Below, piece by piece: positions 16,289 through 27,777 of a stretch of DNA of 64,000 bases. Location of the stretch: contig NZ_BDBP01000029.1 of NCBI RefSeq assembly GCF_001613045.1, positions 34,525 to 98,524 of the forward strand. Reading direction: 5' to 3'. Positions within the stretch are counted from its first letter, which is position 1. Each line of letters opens with the position of its first letter. The position numbers and the translations under genes are program-made. The notes under the pieces are model-generated. The model made no database searches and was not told the DNA's origin. It worked only from the letters and a program-made list of their open reading frames with translations. This DNA is from Nocardia lijiangensis NBRC 108240 (GTDB lineage Bacteria; Actinomycetota; Actinomycetes; Mycobacteriales; Mycobacteriaceae).

Positions 16289-19200
16289 ATGGTGGCTCAT
16301 GGGACACGACAAGCAATCGAGTCGCTCGCCGAAAGCCAACAGTCTTTCGGGCTGTCGAATGGCGCGTTCCCGCTATCGGCGGCGCAGCGGGGAATTTGGT
16401 TCGCCCAGCACATCGCGGGCGATATCCCGATCTCCCTTGCCCAGTACGTCGACCTGCCCGGAGCGATCGACCTCGACCAGCTGGCACCGGCAGCGCGTCA
16501 GGCCGGGCGCGAGTTCGGCACCGGCTATCTGCGCTTGATCGAAAACGACGGCTTTCCACTGCAGTGTGTCGATACCACCCTGGACGACAGTGCGCGCATC
16601 TTCGACTTCCGTGATGAGCGCGATCCGGAGGGCGCTGCGCACGCCTGGATGCGCGAGGAATACTCGGCACCTCTCGATCTGCTGAACGATCGGCTGGCCT
16701 GTGCCGTCATGCTGCGGATCGCCGACGACCGCTGGTTCTTCTACTGGCGGATGCATCACATCGCGCTCGACGGCATGGGCGTATCGGCCATGGCGCGGCG
16801 CACCGGCGAGCTCTACACCGCGGCGGCACAGGGCAGGCCGCCTCCCGCCGCTCGCGCCGAGGACCTCAGGAAGATCGTCGACGCCGATCTGGCGTACCGC
16901 AGCTCCGAGCGCTTCGCGGCCGACCGGGAGTATTGGCTTCGGCACCTCGACGGGATGGCCGACCCGGTGAGTCTCGCGGGCCGCACCGCCGACATCGATG
17001 CGCACCCGAGGCGCGTCGAGGGCGTGCTGGCGCGGGAGACAGCGGAGTTGCTGGAGACGGTCGCGAAGGCCGCGTCGTCTGGTGTGGCGCCCACGGTGGT
17101 CGCGGCATTCGGCGCCTATCTCGCCGCGACGACCGGTGCTCCAGAAGTGGTGCTGAGTCTGCCGGTCTCCGCGCGCACGACGGCAAGCATGCGGCGCTCC
17201 GGCGGCATGATCGCCAACGTCGTCCCGATACGACTCAGGCTGGCTCCGACCATGACCGTCGGCGAGATGATCAGCGCCGCGCAGGGCGAGCTGACCGGTG
17301 CGCTGCGACGACAGCGCTACCGTCAGGAAGACATCTTCCGCGATCTCGGCTGGCCGATGGACGAGGTCGCGACATTCGGCCCATCCGTGAACTTGATGAT
17401 GCTGGACACCAAGGTTCAGCTCGGCGAGGTCACCGGACGAGCGCATGTGCTGACCGCCGGGCTGATCGACGACCTGTACGTCAACCTGTATCCCGGCGTG
17501 GGTGGCGAGAGCACCCACATCGACTTCCAGGGCAATGCGAACTTGTACGGCGACAGCGAATTGGTCACCCACCACGGCCGATTCCTGCGATTTCTGCGGA
17601 AGTTTCTCGCCGCCGGACCGGACGCGGCGCTATCGACGGTATCTGTCGTCTCCGACGACGAGCTGACCGAGCTGGCGCCGGCGCGGGGACCGGCGAGCGT
17701 CACACCGCGAACGCTGCCCGAAATACTCTCCGCCGGTGCGGAAATCGACCCCGACGCGATCGCCGTTCGCAGTGGTGCGACCTGTCTGAGCTACCGCGAG
17801 GTCGACGAATACACCAATCGGCTTGCGCGCGTGTTGATCTCCCTCGGCGCCGGGCCGGAATCCAGTGTGGCGATATCGATTCCGCGCTCGATCCATTCCG
17901 TGCTCGGGATGCTCGCGGTGGCCAAGACGGGCGCCGCCTTCGTACCGATCGACCCGGACTACCCCGCCGACCGGATCGAGCACATGGTCGACGACAGTGA
18001 AATCGTCGTCGGGACAACCGTGGCGAGCGCACGAAGGCTGTTGCCGGACAGGGTGAACTGGCTGGTTCTCGACGATGAGAGGACCGTCCGGCGTATCGCC
18101 GAGCAGAATGCGGCATCGGTCGATGACAGCGTGCGGCGTGCCGCGGTGCACCTGGATCATGTCGCGTACATCATCTACACCTCGGGATCGACTGGATTGC
18201 CCAAAGGCGTGCTGGTCACGCATCGGGGTTTGGCGAATATGGTCGCGAGTTCGGCACACGCCTTCGGCGTCGATTCGGATTCCGTCATGGCACACGCCGT
18301 TTCGTCGAGCTTCGACCTCTCGATCGAGGAGATCTTGGTGACCTTCGCCACCGGCGCGACGCTCGCAGTCGTCCCGCCGTCGGCGTATGCGGGCGAGGAG
18401 ATGGCAGACAGTCTTCGCGCGCAACGTGTTTCCCATCTGGATGCCACGTCCGCAGTTGTGGGGTCCCTCGACCCGGCCACACTGCCCGGACTGCGCACGG
18501 TCATCGTCGGTGGCGACGCCTGCCCTGCCGAACTCGCCGCCAAGTGGTCCGGCCATGCTGTTCTCAACGGGTACGGGCCCACCGAAACGACCGTCACGGC
18601 GACGTTGAGCGATGCGCTGACACCGGCTGCGCCGGTCACGATCGGTGGTCTCGTTCGCGGGGTCTCCGCAGTCCTGCTCGATCCATGGTTGCGACCGGTG
18701 GCTCCGGGCACGATCGGTGAGCTGTACCTCGCGGGGGCGGGCGTGGCGCGCGGCTACCACCGGCGCACGGGCCTCACCGCGGGCCGATTCGTCGCGAACC
18801 CGTACGCGTGCGGAGAGCGGATGTACCGCACCGGGGACCTGGCGCGCTGGACCAAGAGCTCCGGGGCGTTGGAGTTGGACTACCAGGGCCGCAACGACTT
18901 TCAGGTGAAGGTGCGCGGCTTCCGCGTCGAGCTCGGCGAGATCGATGCCGTCCTGCAGCGGCACCCGGACATCGACTTCGCGATCACCCTCGGGACCGAG
19001 ACCGATTCGGGCGCCACTGCCCTGGTGTCCTATGTATTGCCCAAGCCGGGCGCCGGGGTGCGTGCAGAGGCACTGAAAGCGGCTGCTGCCGAATCGCTTC
19101 CGGCATACATGGTGCCCGCCGCGGTCATGGTTCTGGACACCGTTCCGCTGACACCGCTGGGCAAGATCGATCGTACGGCGCTGCCCGAACCCGATCTCGC

Positions 19201-22200
19201 TTCCCGCGCGCTCGTGAGCCGACCGCCCTCGACTCCCCGCGAGGAGGCGCTGGCCGCGTTGTTCGCCGAGGTTCTCGGGCTCGACTCGGTCGGCGTCGAG
19301 GAGAGCTTCTTCGCGCTCGGCGGCGACAGCATCTCGTCCATTCAACTGGTCTCCAGGGCGAAGACCGCCGGGATCGGCTTCACCGCACGGGAGGTCTTCG
19401 AACGCAAAACTGTTGCCGGGCTGGCAGCGGTGGCCACCGAGGCGCGCGCCGACGTGGTGCACGAGCTAGCTGGCGGGGGAGTAGGCGCAGTCGAACTCAC
19501 ACCGATCGTGCGCGCGATGCTGGACCAAGGAGAAACCTGGCGCCGGTTCGCCCAGGCCGTCTTGATCGGACTTCCGGACGGCGTCGACGGTGCTCGGCTG
19601 GTCGCCGCCGTGCAAGCACTCCTCGATCACCACGACCTGCTGCGCTGCTCGTTGCGAAACACCGACCTCGGCTGGGAATGGCAGGTCGCCCGACTCGGCT
19701 CGGTCGTGGCAAGCACTCTGGTGGACGTCGTGACCGCACGCCCCGATGGCGACCAAACCTACGAACGCGAATTGCAGCGTGCCGCAGACCTGCTCGACCC
19801 GGAGGCAGGAATCGTCGCGCGCTTCGTGCTGATCGAACGCCCGGCCGCCGCTCCACTGTGCTGGATCGTGCTGCACCACCTCGTGACCGACGCCGTCTCG
19901 TGGCGGATCCTGCTGCCGGATCTGGCGACCGTTGTCGCGGGTGGCTCCCTCGCTCCGGTCGGCACATCGTTCCGGCGTTGGGCGCGTGGACAGTTCGAGC
20001 ACGCAGTCGACCGCAGTGCCGAACTACCGGTCTGGCAACACATCCTGGCTACGGCCGATCCGCCGATCGGCACGGCGACCTTGGATCCGGCCGTCGATGT
20101 CGCTGCCACCGCGGCGACCTGCCATATCACCATCGCCTCCGACGTTGCAGACACGGCACTCACCACGGTGCTGGACCGATTCCATTGCGGTGCTGACGAT
20201 GTGTTGCTGACAGCATTTGCGATGGCGGTGAGCCGTTGGCGCGGTCGAAGGTCGTGGCTTTTCACGCTGGAGGGCCATGGTCGCGAGGAGGCTATCCTCC
20301 CGGGCGCCGATGTCGCGCGCACGATGGGCTGGTTCACCACGGTGTATCCGGTGGCCATCGATCTGACCGACATCGACCTCGATGACGCATTCAGCGGCGG
20401 CCCCGCGGCGGGCGCCGCGATCAAGACCACGAAGCAGCAGCTGCGCGCGGTGCCCGACAAGGGAATCGGTTACGGCATGCTTCGCTACCTGAACGCCGAC
20501 ACCACGGATGCGCTCGCGGACGCGCCGATCCCGCAGCTGAGTTTCAATTATCTGGGTCGGGTGCAGACCGGCGGCGAAACCGGAGCCTGGCTGCCGCAAC
20601 GCTTCGCGGCAACACGGGACGACCGAGCGCCGTTGGCCGCGGTCGTCGATGTCAACGCCGCGCTGACCGGCACAGGCTTGGAAGCGACCTGGGCCTACGC
20701 TTCTCGGCTGCTCGACGCCGCGGAGGTCGAAGAACTCGCGGGCCTCTGGGAGGACGCACTGCGGGCCCTGGTCGACCACGCCACGACCGCGGGAGCGGGC
20801 GGGCGCACGCCGTGCGACTTCGACCTCGTCACGGTTACCCAGCCGCAGATCGATACCTGGGAGCGCGACTGTCCGAATCTGGTTGATGTATGGCCACTTT
20901 CACCACTGCAGTCCGGCCTGTTCTTCCACGCGGTCTACGATCCCGACACCACCGACGGCTACACGGTGCAGTCGATATTCACGCTGGCGGGCACCGTCGA
21001 TGCGGCGCGATTACGCACCGCCGCGGAGGCAGTGCTGGCACGGCACGACATCCTGCGGGTCGCTTTCGTGGAAACCGACGACGGGCCCCGCCAACTGGTG
21101 TCGGCGGACGCAGGCATCCGCTGGCGGGAGATCGACCTGAGCGGAATCGCCGACGCCGACGAACGGCAGCGGGAGATCGACCGGGTGATCGCCCGGGACG
21201 CCTGCACCCGATTCGAGCTGACCCGTCCGCCGCTGGTGCGTTTCACGCTCGTACGTAGCGCCCCTGACCGGTACCGTTTCGTGCTGACCAATCATCACCT
21301 TGTCCTGGACGGTTGGTCGACCGCGCTGCTCGTGCGCGAGCTTCTGACGCTGTATGCCACTGCGGGCGACGCATCCGCGCTGCCGCCCGCGCACTCCTAC
21401 CGCGAGTTTCTTTCCTGGCTGCGCGAGCAGGAGCATGCCGCGTCGACTGCGGCATGGAAGCGATCCCTGGCAGGCATCGATACACCGACACGGGCTGCCC
21501 CGGCACTGGCCGGGACCGAGACGATCGAGGCCGGGATGGTTTCCGCCGACCTGTTCGGGGATACGGTCGACCGGCTGGAAACGGTCGGGCGCGGTTCCGG
21601 CGCCACGGTGAACACGATGGTGCAGGCGGGCTGGGCGATGCTGCTCGGCGTGCTAACGGGCCGAACCGATGTGGTGTTCGGCGCGACGGTGTCCGGCAGG
21701 CCACCGGAACTGACCGGTGTCGAGGAAATGGTCGGGCTGTTCATCAACACGCTGCCGGTGCGAGTGCGGCTCGATCCCGCGGAGAAGGTGGGCGACCTGC
21801 TGGCTCGCGTGCAGAGTGAGCAGGCGCGGCTGATGGACCACCAGCACGTCGGGCTCGCTGCGATCCACAAGGCTGTGGGTTCGGCCGAATTGTTCGACAC
21901 CCTTACCGTTTTCGAGTCCTACCCGATCGACCGGGAGGCACTGTCCGCAGCGCCGGACATCGCAGGCGTGCGTGTGCTGGATATCGAGGGCACCGACGCG
22001 ACGCCGTATCCGTTGAACCTCATGGTTGTTCCACTTCGCGGCAGCGATGGGCACAACACGCTGCGCATCACCCTGAAGTTCGCGGCCGACCAGGTCGCGC
22101 CGGATGCGGCGCAATCGCTGCTGGATCGCTTGGTCCGTCTGCTGACCCAGCTCGCGAACAACCCACATGCCCCGGTGGCACAGCTCCAGCACTGCGACGA

Positions 22201-24808
22201 CGCGGAGCGCGCCGAGCTGTTGCCAGTTCGTGGAGCGGAGTCGGTGCCGCCGCGAACTCTGCCCGAGATTCTTCGCGCCGGAGCACACATCGATCCCAGC
22301 GCCATCGCGGTGAGCGCGGGTGAGCGCACGATGTCCTACGACGAACTCGACTCCCGGTCCAACTGCCTTGCCCGGGTCCTGCTGCGCCGAGGTGTCCGGC
22401 GGGAGACGTGCGTCGCGCTTGCCCTCGGTCGATCGCTGGAATCGGTGGTGGCGGTGTGGGCGGTGGCCAAGGCGGGCGCGGCTTTCGTGCCGCTGGATCC
22501 CCGCAATCCGATCGCGCGGATAGAGCACATCGTCGCCGACTCGAAGGCGGCGATCGGCCTGACGGTGACCGCGGCCCGCGAGACGCTGCCGAGCACCATC
22601 GACTGGCTGCTGCTCGACGAGCTCGGTACGACCCACCAGGTCGAGAAGATCACCGACGCGCCGATCACCGACGAGGAGCGTGGCGGTCGCATCGACCTGG
22701 ACCAGGCGGCCTACCTGATCTACACCTCGGGATCCACCGGCACACCGAAGGCGGTGCTACTCAGCCATCGCGGCATGGCGAATATGGTTGCGGACCTGAA
22801 GGATTCATTGGTTCTGGATCCGACCGCCGGCGTGCTGCAGGTAGCCTCACCGAGCTTCGACGCGTCGCTGTTCGAGCTGCTTTCGGCGCTGAGTGTGGGC
22901 GGCAGGCTCGTGATCTCGCCACCGGATGTCTGCGGTGGCGCCGATCTCGGTCGCCTGCTGCGCACCGAGCGGGTCACTCACATCGCGGTCACGCCGTCGG
23001 TGCTGGCCACGATGGATTCCGCAGGCCTCGATCGCTTGCGGGTTCTTACAGTCGGGGGCGAGGCCGCGACACCGGAACTGATCGAGCAGTGGTCGCCCGG
23101 GCGGCGCATGGTGAACGTGTACGGTCCGACGGAGTTCAGCATCTGGGCAACCTGTTGCGACGAGCTCGTCGCGGACGAGCCGGTCACCATCGGCGGGCCG
23201 ATCCGTGGTGCCGCGAGTATGGTGCTCGACACCTGGCTGCGTCCGGTGCCGGTCGGCGTCGCCGGTGAACTGTACCTGGCCGGGCCCGCACTCGCTCGCG
23301 GCTATGTCAACCGATTCGGGATGACCGCGGGACGGTTCGTCGCCAACCCCTGCGGCGAGCCGGGTGAGCGGATGTACCGCACTGGCGACATGGTGCGATG
23401 GGTCATCGGGCGCGGCGATGCATACGAGCTGGAGTATCTGGGCCGCAGCGACTTCCAGGTCGAGATTCGCGGCTTACGTATCGAGCTCGGCGAGATAGAC
23501 ACAGTGCTGGCCCGCGACGAGCTGGTCGACCATGCGGTGACGATCGGCCGCGCCGGACCGGCGGGGACGACCGTTCTGGTGTCGTACATTGTGCCCGTCG
23601 ACGGCATCGAGGTCGACGTCGAGCGCCTGCGCGCGGTAGCGGCCGATGCCCTGCCCGCGTACATGATCCCCTCCGCCTTCGTCGTGCTGGATGAGCTCCC
23701 GCTCACGGCGGTCGGCAAGCTCGACCGGGCCGCGTTGCCGACACCGAAATTCACGGACGGGCGGACCGAGTACCGAGCACCCTCCACACCCACCGAAGGA
23801 ACTCTCGCCGGTATCTACGCGGAGTTGCTCGGTCTCGACAAGGTCGGTGCCGACGATTCCTTCTTCGCCCTCGGCGGCGACAGCATCCTCGCCATCCAGC
23901 TCGTGTCGAGGGCAAAGCAGCGGGGTGTCCGCTGCAGCCCGCTGCAGGTGTTCGAGCACCGCACCGTAGCCGCGCTGGCCGCGGCCGCCGACACCGCGGA
24001 CGAGCTGCCTGTGCTCGACCACGGGCCGGCGCTCGACGTCGTCTTGCCGATCCGGCTCGGCGGCACCGAACCCGCGCTGTTCTGCGTCCACCCGTCGGTC
24101 GGAGTGTCGTGGGCCTACCTGGGATTCGCGGATGCGCTGGCCCCGGGCAGGCCGATCTATGGACTGCAGGCACCGGACCTCAGCGGTGCCGAAGCACCGG
24201 CACGCTCGATCGAGGAGTTGGCCGATCGGTACATCCGCGAGATCCGCGCCGTGCAGCCCGCGGGGCCTTACCACCTCCTCGGATGGTCGTTCGGCGGACT
24301 CATCGCGCATGCGATCGCGACGAAACTCGAGAACGCCGGTGACACCGTCGGCATCCTCGCGTTGCTCGACACCGATTGCGCCGACATCGACGGCGACAGC
24401 ATCGAGCAGCTCTCCGCAGGCGCATTCGTCAGTGCCTTCGGCCCGATCTTCGGTATCCACGATGTGCCCGCCGATGCGTCCGCCCGGGAGGCCGCCGATC
24501 TGATCCGTGCACGGTTGGGCGAGTTTTCGCTGATCGACGCAGACGCCATCGAGCGGGTGGCCCGGTCCTACAACACCTCGGCGCGGCTCCGAGCGGGATA
24601 CCGACGACCCGTATTCGACGGTGACATGGTGTATTTCAGCGCCACGGTCGATACTTCCGACCTCTCCGGTCCGGTCGGCTGGCAGCCCTACGTGACAGGC
24701 GAAGTCGTCAACCACGACGTCGAAGTCACCCATGACGAACTGACCGCGCGACACGTGCTGCCGATCATCGCTCGCATACTCGACGAGCATTTGGGAGGTC
24801 GAGCATGA
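16289..24808 (+). CDS. Two-module non-ribosomal peptide synthetase, C-A-PCP-E-C-A-PCP-TE
   Basis: About 2839 residues. Domains by residue: condensation 25-460 (MHHIALDG); adenylation 470-970 ([11 protein letters not shown]); carrier with Ser near 1014 (LGGDSIS); epimerisation 1065-1510 ([22 protein letters not shown]); condensation 1530-1970 (HHLVLDGW); adenylation 1980-2490 ([11 protein letters not shown]); carrier with Ser near 2532; thioesterase 2575-2839 (GWSFGG). The expected core is D-residue1-residue2, released by the thioesterase. The N-terminal condensation domain suggests acylation or loading of an upstream building block. Hand-read specificity residues are D-L-E-D-I-G-G-V-T-K and D-A-F-A-T-G-V-I-W-K; I cannot assign substrates. 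GTG 16292 has better spacing from AGGAGG (five bases) than ATG 16289. No separate MbtH gene is visible in the window. Confidence 0.9.
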   Translation: MVAHGTRQAIESLAESQQSFGLSNGAFPLSAAQRGIWFAQHIAGDIPISLAQYVDLPGAIDLDQLAPAARQAGREFGTGYLRLIENDGFPLQCVDTTLDDSARIFDFRDERDPEGAAHAWMREEYSAPLDLLNDRLACAVMLRIADDRWFFYWRMHHIALDGMGVSAMARRTGELYTAAAQGRPPPAARAEDLRKIVDADLAYRSSERFAADREYWLRHLDGMADPVSLAGRTADIDAHPRRVEGVLARETAELLETVAKAASSGVAPTVVAAFGAYLAATTGAPEVVLSLPVSARTTASMRRSGGMIANVVPIRLRLAPTMTVGEMISAAQGELTGALRRQRYRQEDIFRDLGWPMDEVATFGPSVNLMMLDTKVQLGEVTGRAHVLTAGLIDDLYVNLYPGVGGESTHIDFQGNANLYGDSELVTHHGRFLRFLRKFLAAGPDAALSTVSVVSDDELTELAPARGPASVTPRTLPEILSAGAEIDPDAIAVRSGATCLSYREVDEYTNRLARVLISLGAGPESSVAISIPRSIHSVLGMLAVAKTGAAFVPIDPDYPADRIEHMVDDSEIVVGTTVASARRLLPDRVNWLVLDDERTVRRIAEQNAASVDDSVRRAAVHLDHVAYIIYTSGSTGLPKGVLVTHRGLANMVASSAHAFGVDSDSVMAHAVSSSFDLSIEEILVTFATGATLAVVPPSAYAGEEMADSLRAQRVSHLDATSAVVGSLDPATLPGLRTVIVGGDACPAELAAKWSGHAVLNGYGPTETTVTATLSDALTPAAPVTIGGLVRGVSAVLLDPWLRPVAPGTIGELYLAGAGVARGYHRRTGLTAGRFVANPYACGERMYRTGDLARWTKSSGALELDYQGRNDFQVKVRGFRVELGEIDAVLQRHPDIDFAITLGTETDSGATALVSYVLPKPGAGVRAEALKAAAAESLPAYMVPAAVMVLDTVPLTPLGKIDRTALPEPDLASRALVSRPPSTPREEALAALFAEVLGLDSVGVEESFFALGGDSISSIQLVSRAKTAGIGFTAREVFERKTVAGLAAVATEARADVVHELAGGGVGAVELTPIVRAMLDQGETWRRFAQAVLIGLPDGVDGARLVAAVQALLDHHDLLRCSLRNTDLGWEWQVARLGSVVASTLVDVVTARPDGDQTYERELQRAADLLDPEAGIVARFVLIERPAAAPLCWIVLHHLVTDAVSWRILLPDLATVVAGGSLAPVGTSFRRWARGQFEHAVDRSAELPVWQHILATADPPIGTATLDPAVDVAATAATCHITIASDVADTALTTVLDRFHCGADDVLLTAFAMAVSRWRGRRSWLFTLEGHGREEAILPGADVARTMGWFTTVYPVAIDLTDIDLDDAFSGGPAAGAAIKTTKQQLRAVPDKGIGYGMLRYLNADTTDALADAPIPQLSFNYLGRVQTGGETGAWLPQRFAATRDDRAPLAAVVDVNAALTGTGLEATWAYASRLLDAAEVEELAGLWEDALRALVDHATTAGAGGRTPCDFDLVTVTQPQIDTWERDCPNLVDVWPLSPLQSGLFFHAVYDPDTTDGYTVQSIFTLAGTVDAARLRTAAEAVLARHDILRVAFVETDDGPRQLVSADAGIRWREIDLSGIADADERQREIDRVIARDACTRFELTRPPLVRFTLVRSAPDRYRFVLTNHHLVLDGWSTALLVRELLTLYATAGDASALPPAHSYREFLSWLREQEHAASTAAWKRSLAGIDTPTRAAPALAGTETIEAGMVSADLFGDTVDRLETVGRGSGATVNTMVQAGWAMLLGVLTGRTDVVFGATVSGRPPELTGVEEMVGLFINTLPVRVRLDPAEKVGDLLARVQSEQARLMDHQHVGLAAIHKAVGSAELFDTLTVFESYPIDREALSAAPDIAGVRVLDIEGTDATPYPLNLMVVPLRGSDGHNTLRITLKFAADQVAPDAAQSLLDRLVRLLTQLANNPHAPVAQLQHCDDAERAELLPVRGAESVPPRTLPEILRAGAHIDPSAIAVSAGERTMSYDELDSRSNCLARVLLRRGVRRETCVALALGRSLESVVAVWAVAKAGAAFVPLDPRNPIARIEHIVADSKAAIGLTVTAARETLPSTIDWLLLDELGTTHQVEKITDAPITDEERGGRIDLDQAAYLIYTSGSTGTPKAVLLSHRGMANMVADLKDSLVLDPTAGVLQVASPSFDASLFELLSALSVGGRLVISPPDVCGGADLGRLLRTERVTHIAVTPSVLATMDSAGLDRLRVLTVGGEAATPELIEQWSPGRRMVNVYGPTEFSIWATCCDELVADEPVTIGGPIRGAASMVLDTWLRPVPVGVAGELYLAGPALARGYVNRFGMTAGRFVANPCGEPGERMYRTGDMVRWVIGRGDAYELEYLGRSDFQVEIRGLRIELGEIDTVLARDELVDHAVTIGRAGPAGTTVLVSYIVPVDGIEVDVERLRAVAADALPAYMIPSAFVVLDELPLTAVGKLDRAALPTPKFTDGRTEYRAPSTPTEGTLAGIYAELLGLDKVGADDSFFALGGDSILAIQLVSRAKQRGVRCSPLQVFEHRTVAALAAAADTADELPVLDHGPALDVVLPIRLGGTEPALFCVHPSVGVSWAYLGFADALAPGRPIYGLQAPDLSGAEAPARSIEELADRYIREIRAVQPAGPYHLLGWSFGGLIAHAIATKLENAGDTVGILALLDTDCADIDGDSIEQLSAGAFVSAFGPIFGIHDVPADASAREAADLIRARLGEFSLIDADAIERVARSYNTSARLRAGYRRPVFDGDMVYFSATVDTSDLSGPVGWQPYVTGEVVNHDVEVTHDELTARHVLPIIARILDEHLGGRA

Positions 24809-24814
24809 GTCTCG

Positions 24815-24842
24815 CGGCAGTGCGCCGACGGCGCTGCTGCCG
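24815..24842. terminator. Hairpin between convergent NRPS and ECF-ATPase genes
   Basis: Stem CGGCAG/CTGCCG continuing, past a small internal bulge, into GCGCC/GGCGC with a three-base loop. It lies in the 48-base gap between two genes converging on it and can act in both directions. There is no T-tract, which is common in high-GC actinomycetes. Confidence 0.5.
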
Positions 24843-24856
24843 TGGCCGGTCCGGCT

Positions 24857-26338
24857 CTACCGACCGAGGGGACGCAAAGGCAGCTCCTGGTCTGCGGCGA
24901 GAGCGAGCAGGTCGGCGTCATGGCTGATGAGGACGACCACCGCGCCGTCGGCGGCGATGTCGCGCATGGCCCGCGTGATCGATTGCAAGTGGCGGCGATC
25001 GACACCGGAGCTGGGTTCGTCGAAGATGACGATCCGGCGGCCGCTGAGGCGGGCCGTGGCGACGACCAGGCGCTGCTGCTCACCGCCGGCGAGCGACAGC
25101 GGGTGTCGGTGGCCTAATCCCTCCAGGCCGAGATCGGCGAGCACGGCGGCGGCATGTTCCGCGTGAGCCGGGCGCGTGCCGAGCCGGAGTTCGGCGGTGA
25201 CGCTGTCGGTGAACAGTTGCCGCTGTACATCCTGCATGACAATGGCGGATTCGCGCTGCCGCTGCGAGCGGGACAGCGGGCGGCCGTCGAGGAGCACCTC
25301 TCCCGCGTGCCGTTGCAGCCCGGCGAGGATTCGAGCCAAGGTGCTTTTTCCCGCACCGTTGGGGCCGGTGACGGCGGTGATGGTTCCGGCGGGCAGATGT
25401 GCTTCCTCGATGTCGAGCACGCGGCGTCTGCGGAATGCGCAACGGATCCCTCGGAGGAGGACACCGCCACAAACCGCGTCCGGTCCAGGTGTTGGTGTGA
25501 CAGAAGCCTTTTCACCAGCATGGTCCTCCATCGCAGGGCAGGGTTCACCGGTCCCGATGCTGCGGCCATGAGCGAAAGCTTTTGCCGATACCAATCTTTC
25601 GGGTGTATCGAGGCCGCGCAATCCCTCGGCGCGCAGCATCTCGTCGGTCAGTCCGGCGAATTCGGCTCTGGTCCACTCCTTTCCGATTCGGCCGTTGTGC
25701 CGGAGTACCACGATCCGGTCGGCGAGTCCGCGCAGATAGTGCAGCCGGTGTTCAGCGATGACGAGAGTCACGTCCAGGTCTCGGAGCCGGCGCAGCGTAG
25801 CGGTGAGATTTGCGATGCCCTGCGGTGAAAGGTTGGAGGTCGGTTCGTCGAACAGCAGCAAGGATGGTTCATGGGTGACGGCCGCCGCGCACGCCACCCG
25901 CTGCTGCTGGCCGCCGGACAGATCCCGCAACCGGGTGTGGACGAGATCGGTGAGCTCGAAGTCGGCGATGACCGAGCCGACGCGGTCGCGGATGCGATGC
26001 GGAGGTGTACCGAAATTCTCCAGCGCGAAAGCCAATTCGGCATCGACGGCGTCGGTGAAGAACTGTCGGCGCGGATGCTGCAGTACCGTGCCCGTCACTC
26101 GCCCGACCTGCGCGAGATCGGTGATCGGCTCCGCACCGACGCGGACCTCCCCGTGGAGGGTCCCCGGATGGAGGTGCGGGATGAGGCCGTTCATCAACCG
26201 CAGCATCGAACTCTTGCCCGATCCGCTCGGCCCGCACACCACCACCGTCTCACCGCGCTGGAAGTGCAGGTCCAATCCGTCGAGTACGGGGGTGGCGCCG
26301 CCCTGATACGTCCACCGGACATCCTTCAGCAGAATCAC
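24857..26338 (-). CDS. ECF transporter energizing ATPase, two fused ABC domains (EcfA-type)
   Basis: A 493-residue protein with two complete ABC ATPase domains. The first has Walker A GPSGSGKSSM near residue 35, signature LSGGQQQR and Walker B LLLFDEPTS. The second has Walker A GPNGAGKSTL near 325, signature LAGGEQQR and Walker B IVIFDEPSS. This is the fused form of the EcfA/EcfA' pair that powers energy-coupling-factor importers. I place the start at a GTG (26338) overlapping the EcfT stop as GTGA, preceded by GGAGG, rather than an ATG five codons earlier. It is the last gene of a run S component, T component, ATPase. Confidence 0.88.
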   Translation of the reverse strand: MILLKDVRWTYQGGATPVLDGLDLHFQRGETVVVCGPSGSGKSSMLRLMNGLIPHLHPGTLHGEVRVGAEPITDLAQVGRVTGTVLQHPRRQFFTDAVDAELAFALENFGTPPHRIRDRVGSVIADFELTDLVHTRLRDLSGGQQQRVACAAAVTHEPSLLLFDEPTSNLSPQGIANLTATLRRLRDLDVTLVIAEHRLHYLRGLADRIVVLRHNGRIGKEWTRAEFAGLTDEMLRAEGLRGLDTPERLVSAKAFAHGRSIGTGEPCPAMEDHAGEKASVTPTPGPDAVCGGVLLRGIRCAFRRRRVLDIEEAHLPAGTITAVTGPNGAGKSTLARILAGLQRHAGEVLLDGRPLSRSQRQRESAIVMQDVQRQLFTDSVTAELRLGTRPAHAEHAAAVLADLGLEGLGHRHPLSLAGGEQQRLVVATARLSGRRIVIFDEPSSGVDRRHLQSITRAMRDIAADGAVVVLISHDADLLALAADQELPLRPLGR

Positions 26339-27105
26339 CGCCCGGACCTCCACAGCATCGTCACCGTCACGAGCATCACGATCATGACCCCGGCCAAAGC
26401 ATCGGCGGGACCGAACCGCAGCGGATGCATCGACGTCGGCCGTGTGTGCGAGCCCAGCCCGCGCAGCAGTGCCGACGCCGAAAGATCTTCTGCTGCGAAC
26501 AGACTCGACGCCATGAGCGGCACCGTGAAGTATTCGATGCTGCGAATCGGATGCCGCAGCATCGCCCGCCGGCCACCCAGCCCGCGCAGCTGCATGGCGT
26601 CACGCACCGCCCGCGCCTCGGCGACGACGGTGGGCACGAACCGCAGCATCACCGCACCGGACACCGTGACCGCAGACGGCACCCGCGCCGACCGCAGCGC
26701 AGCGGTGAACCGGGCAGGCGAGACTGTGCGGATCAGGTGTATGGCTATGCCTCCGACAGCCACCAGCCGTAGTGCGTATCCGGTGACGATCCCGGCGAAG
26801 CCGAGCACCGGCCACGCGGCGACCGACGGCAGCAGATAGGCCACCGCGGCGATGATCCCCGCGGCCACCGGCAATCCGATCGCGCGCCGCCAAGCGCGCT
26901 CGGAGATCGCCAGCAGCACACCGGCGGTCAGCGCTGCCGGAACGAATCGCACTCCTCCGGGCGCCATGACTGTGATGCTCGCGGCTAGCAGCAGCGCCAC
27001 CACAGTGCGCGGGTCCGGCGTCCATCGTGGGACGGCCTCATTCGATGCGGCAGAGACGATCGCGCTCGGTGCGGATCGGCTCGGCTGCGGGACAATACCG
27101 CTCAC
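26335..27105 (-). CDS. ECF transporter transmembrane (T) component, EcfT-type
   Basis: A 256-residue membrane protein of the CbiQ/EcfT family with about five to six hydrophobic segments. The coupling helix shows the family motif of two Ala-Arg-Gly-like turns, here VVAEARAVRDAMQLRGLGG and the similar FTAALRSARVPS. The start is a GTG at 27105 overlapping the preceding S-component stop (GTGA); the longer open frame upstream encodes a non-homologous Arg-rich run over the neighbouring gene. It couples ATP hydrolysis by the downstream double ATPase to the S component. Confidence 0.85.
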   Translation of the reverse strand: MSGIVPQPSRSAPSAIVSAASNEAVPRWTPDPRTVVALLLAASITVMAPGGVRFVPAALTAGVLLAISERAWRRAIGLPVAAGIIAAVAYLLPSVAAWPVLGFAGIVTGYALRLVAVGGIAIHLIRTVSPARFTAALRSARVPSAVTVSGAVMLRFVPTVVAEARAVRDAMQLRGLGGRRAMLRHPIRSIEYFTVPLMASSLFAAEDLSASALLRGLGSHTRPTSMHPLRFGPADALAGVMIVMLVTVTMLWRSGR

Positions 27106-27716
27106 GCGAGTCCGGCTTTCCGGAAGTGCTTGTCCAGCAACCGAAGTCCGAGCACACCTCCAATCAGGCCGAATACCAGCGTGGACAGGGCGAAGGTGAG
27201 CAGCACGGCCGGCGAGAGCAGTGCGTCCAACTGCTCGGTATAGTCCGCACCCTTCTCTTGCATGGACTGGCTGGAGAGGAATTCGTCGCGGGCATAGAAC
27301 AGCGGCAGGAACAGCCCCACGAACCAGGTGCTGAATACCGCATAGGCGAGCACACTCAACTGCCGTGAACGGTATCGGCCCACCCACAGCAGCACCTCGG
27401 CGATCAGCGCCGCCGCGATCCCGACGACGAAACCGATCGGCGGCCCTCCGATGAGCAGCATGAAACCGCTGACGAGGACAGCAAGGACGGTGACCATGCC
27501 GGCATGCCGAACCCTGGTGAGGAACAGCATGAAAGGCACACCCGCCCCGACGATGCTCGCCGCGACCGATACCAGTGTCGCCACCGGATTGAGGTACTCG
27601 AGCAGGCTGAATATGCCCACGGTCACGACGTAGAGCGCGCCGAAGACTCCGATGTCGATGAGATCCCTCGGACTCATCCGGAAATCGATACGGCGACGGG
27701 CGGATTCGACGTTCAC
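27102..27716 (-). CDS. ECF transporter substrate-binding (S) component, MptD/Trep_Strep-like
   Basis: A 204-residue protein with six predicted membrane helices (RDLIDIGVFGALYVVTVGIFSLLEY at the N-terminus, then GGPPIGFVVGIAAALIAEVLLW). The layout matches the MptD or Trep_Strep family of S components, which set the substrate of an ECF importer. The start is a GTG at 27716; an ATG at codon 14 is an alternative. Its substrate is unknown. The dedicated T component and double ATPase directly downstream make a complete transporter, and the ABC exporters and NRPS nearby suggest a peptide, metal chelate or precursor. Confidence 0.75.
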   Translation of the reverse strand: MNVESARRRIDFRMSPRDLIDIGVFGALYVVTVGIFSLLEYLNPVATLVSVAASIVGAGVPFMLFLTRVRHAGMVTVLAVLVSGFMLLIGGPPIGFVVGIAAALIAEVLLWVGRYRSRQLSVLAYAVFSTWFVGLFLPLFYARDEFLSSQSMQEKGADYTEQLDALLSPAVLLTFALSTLVFGLIGGVLGLRLLDKHFRKAGLA

Positions 27717-27777
27717 GATGCGCTGACTGCTCTCATGTCGGCTGGACTGTGTTCGAGTAGCGGGACCTGTTGGCCGC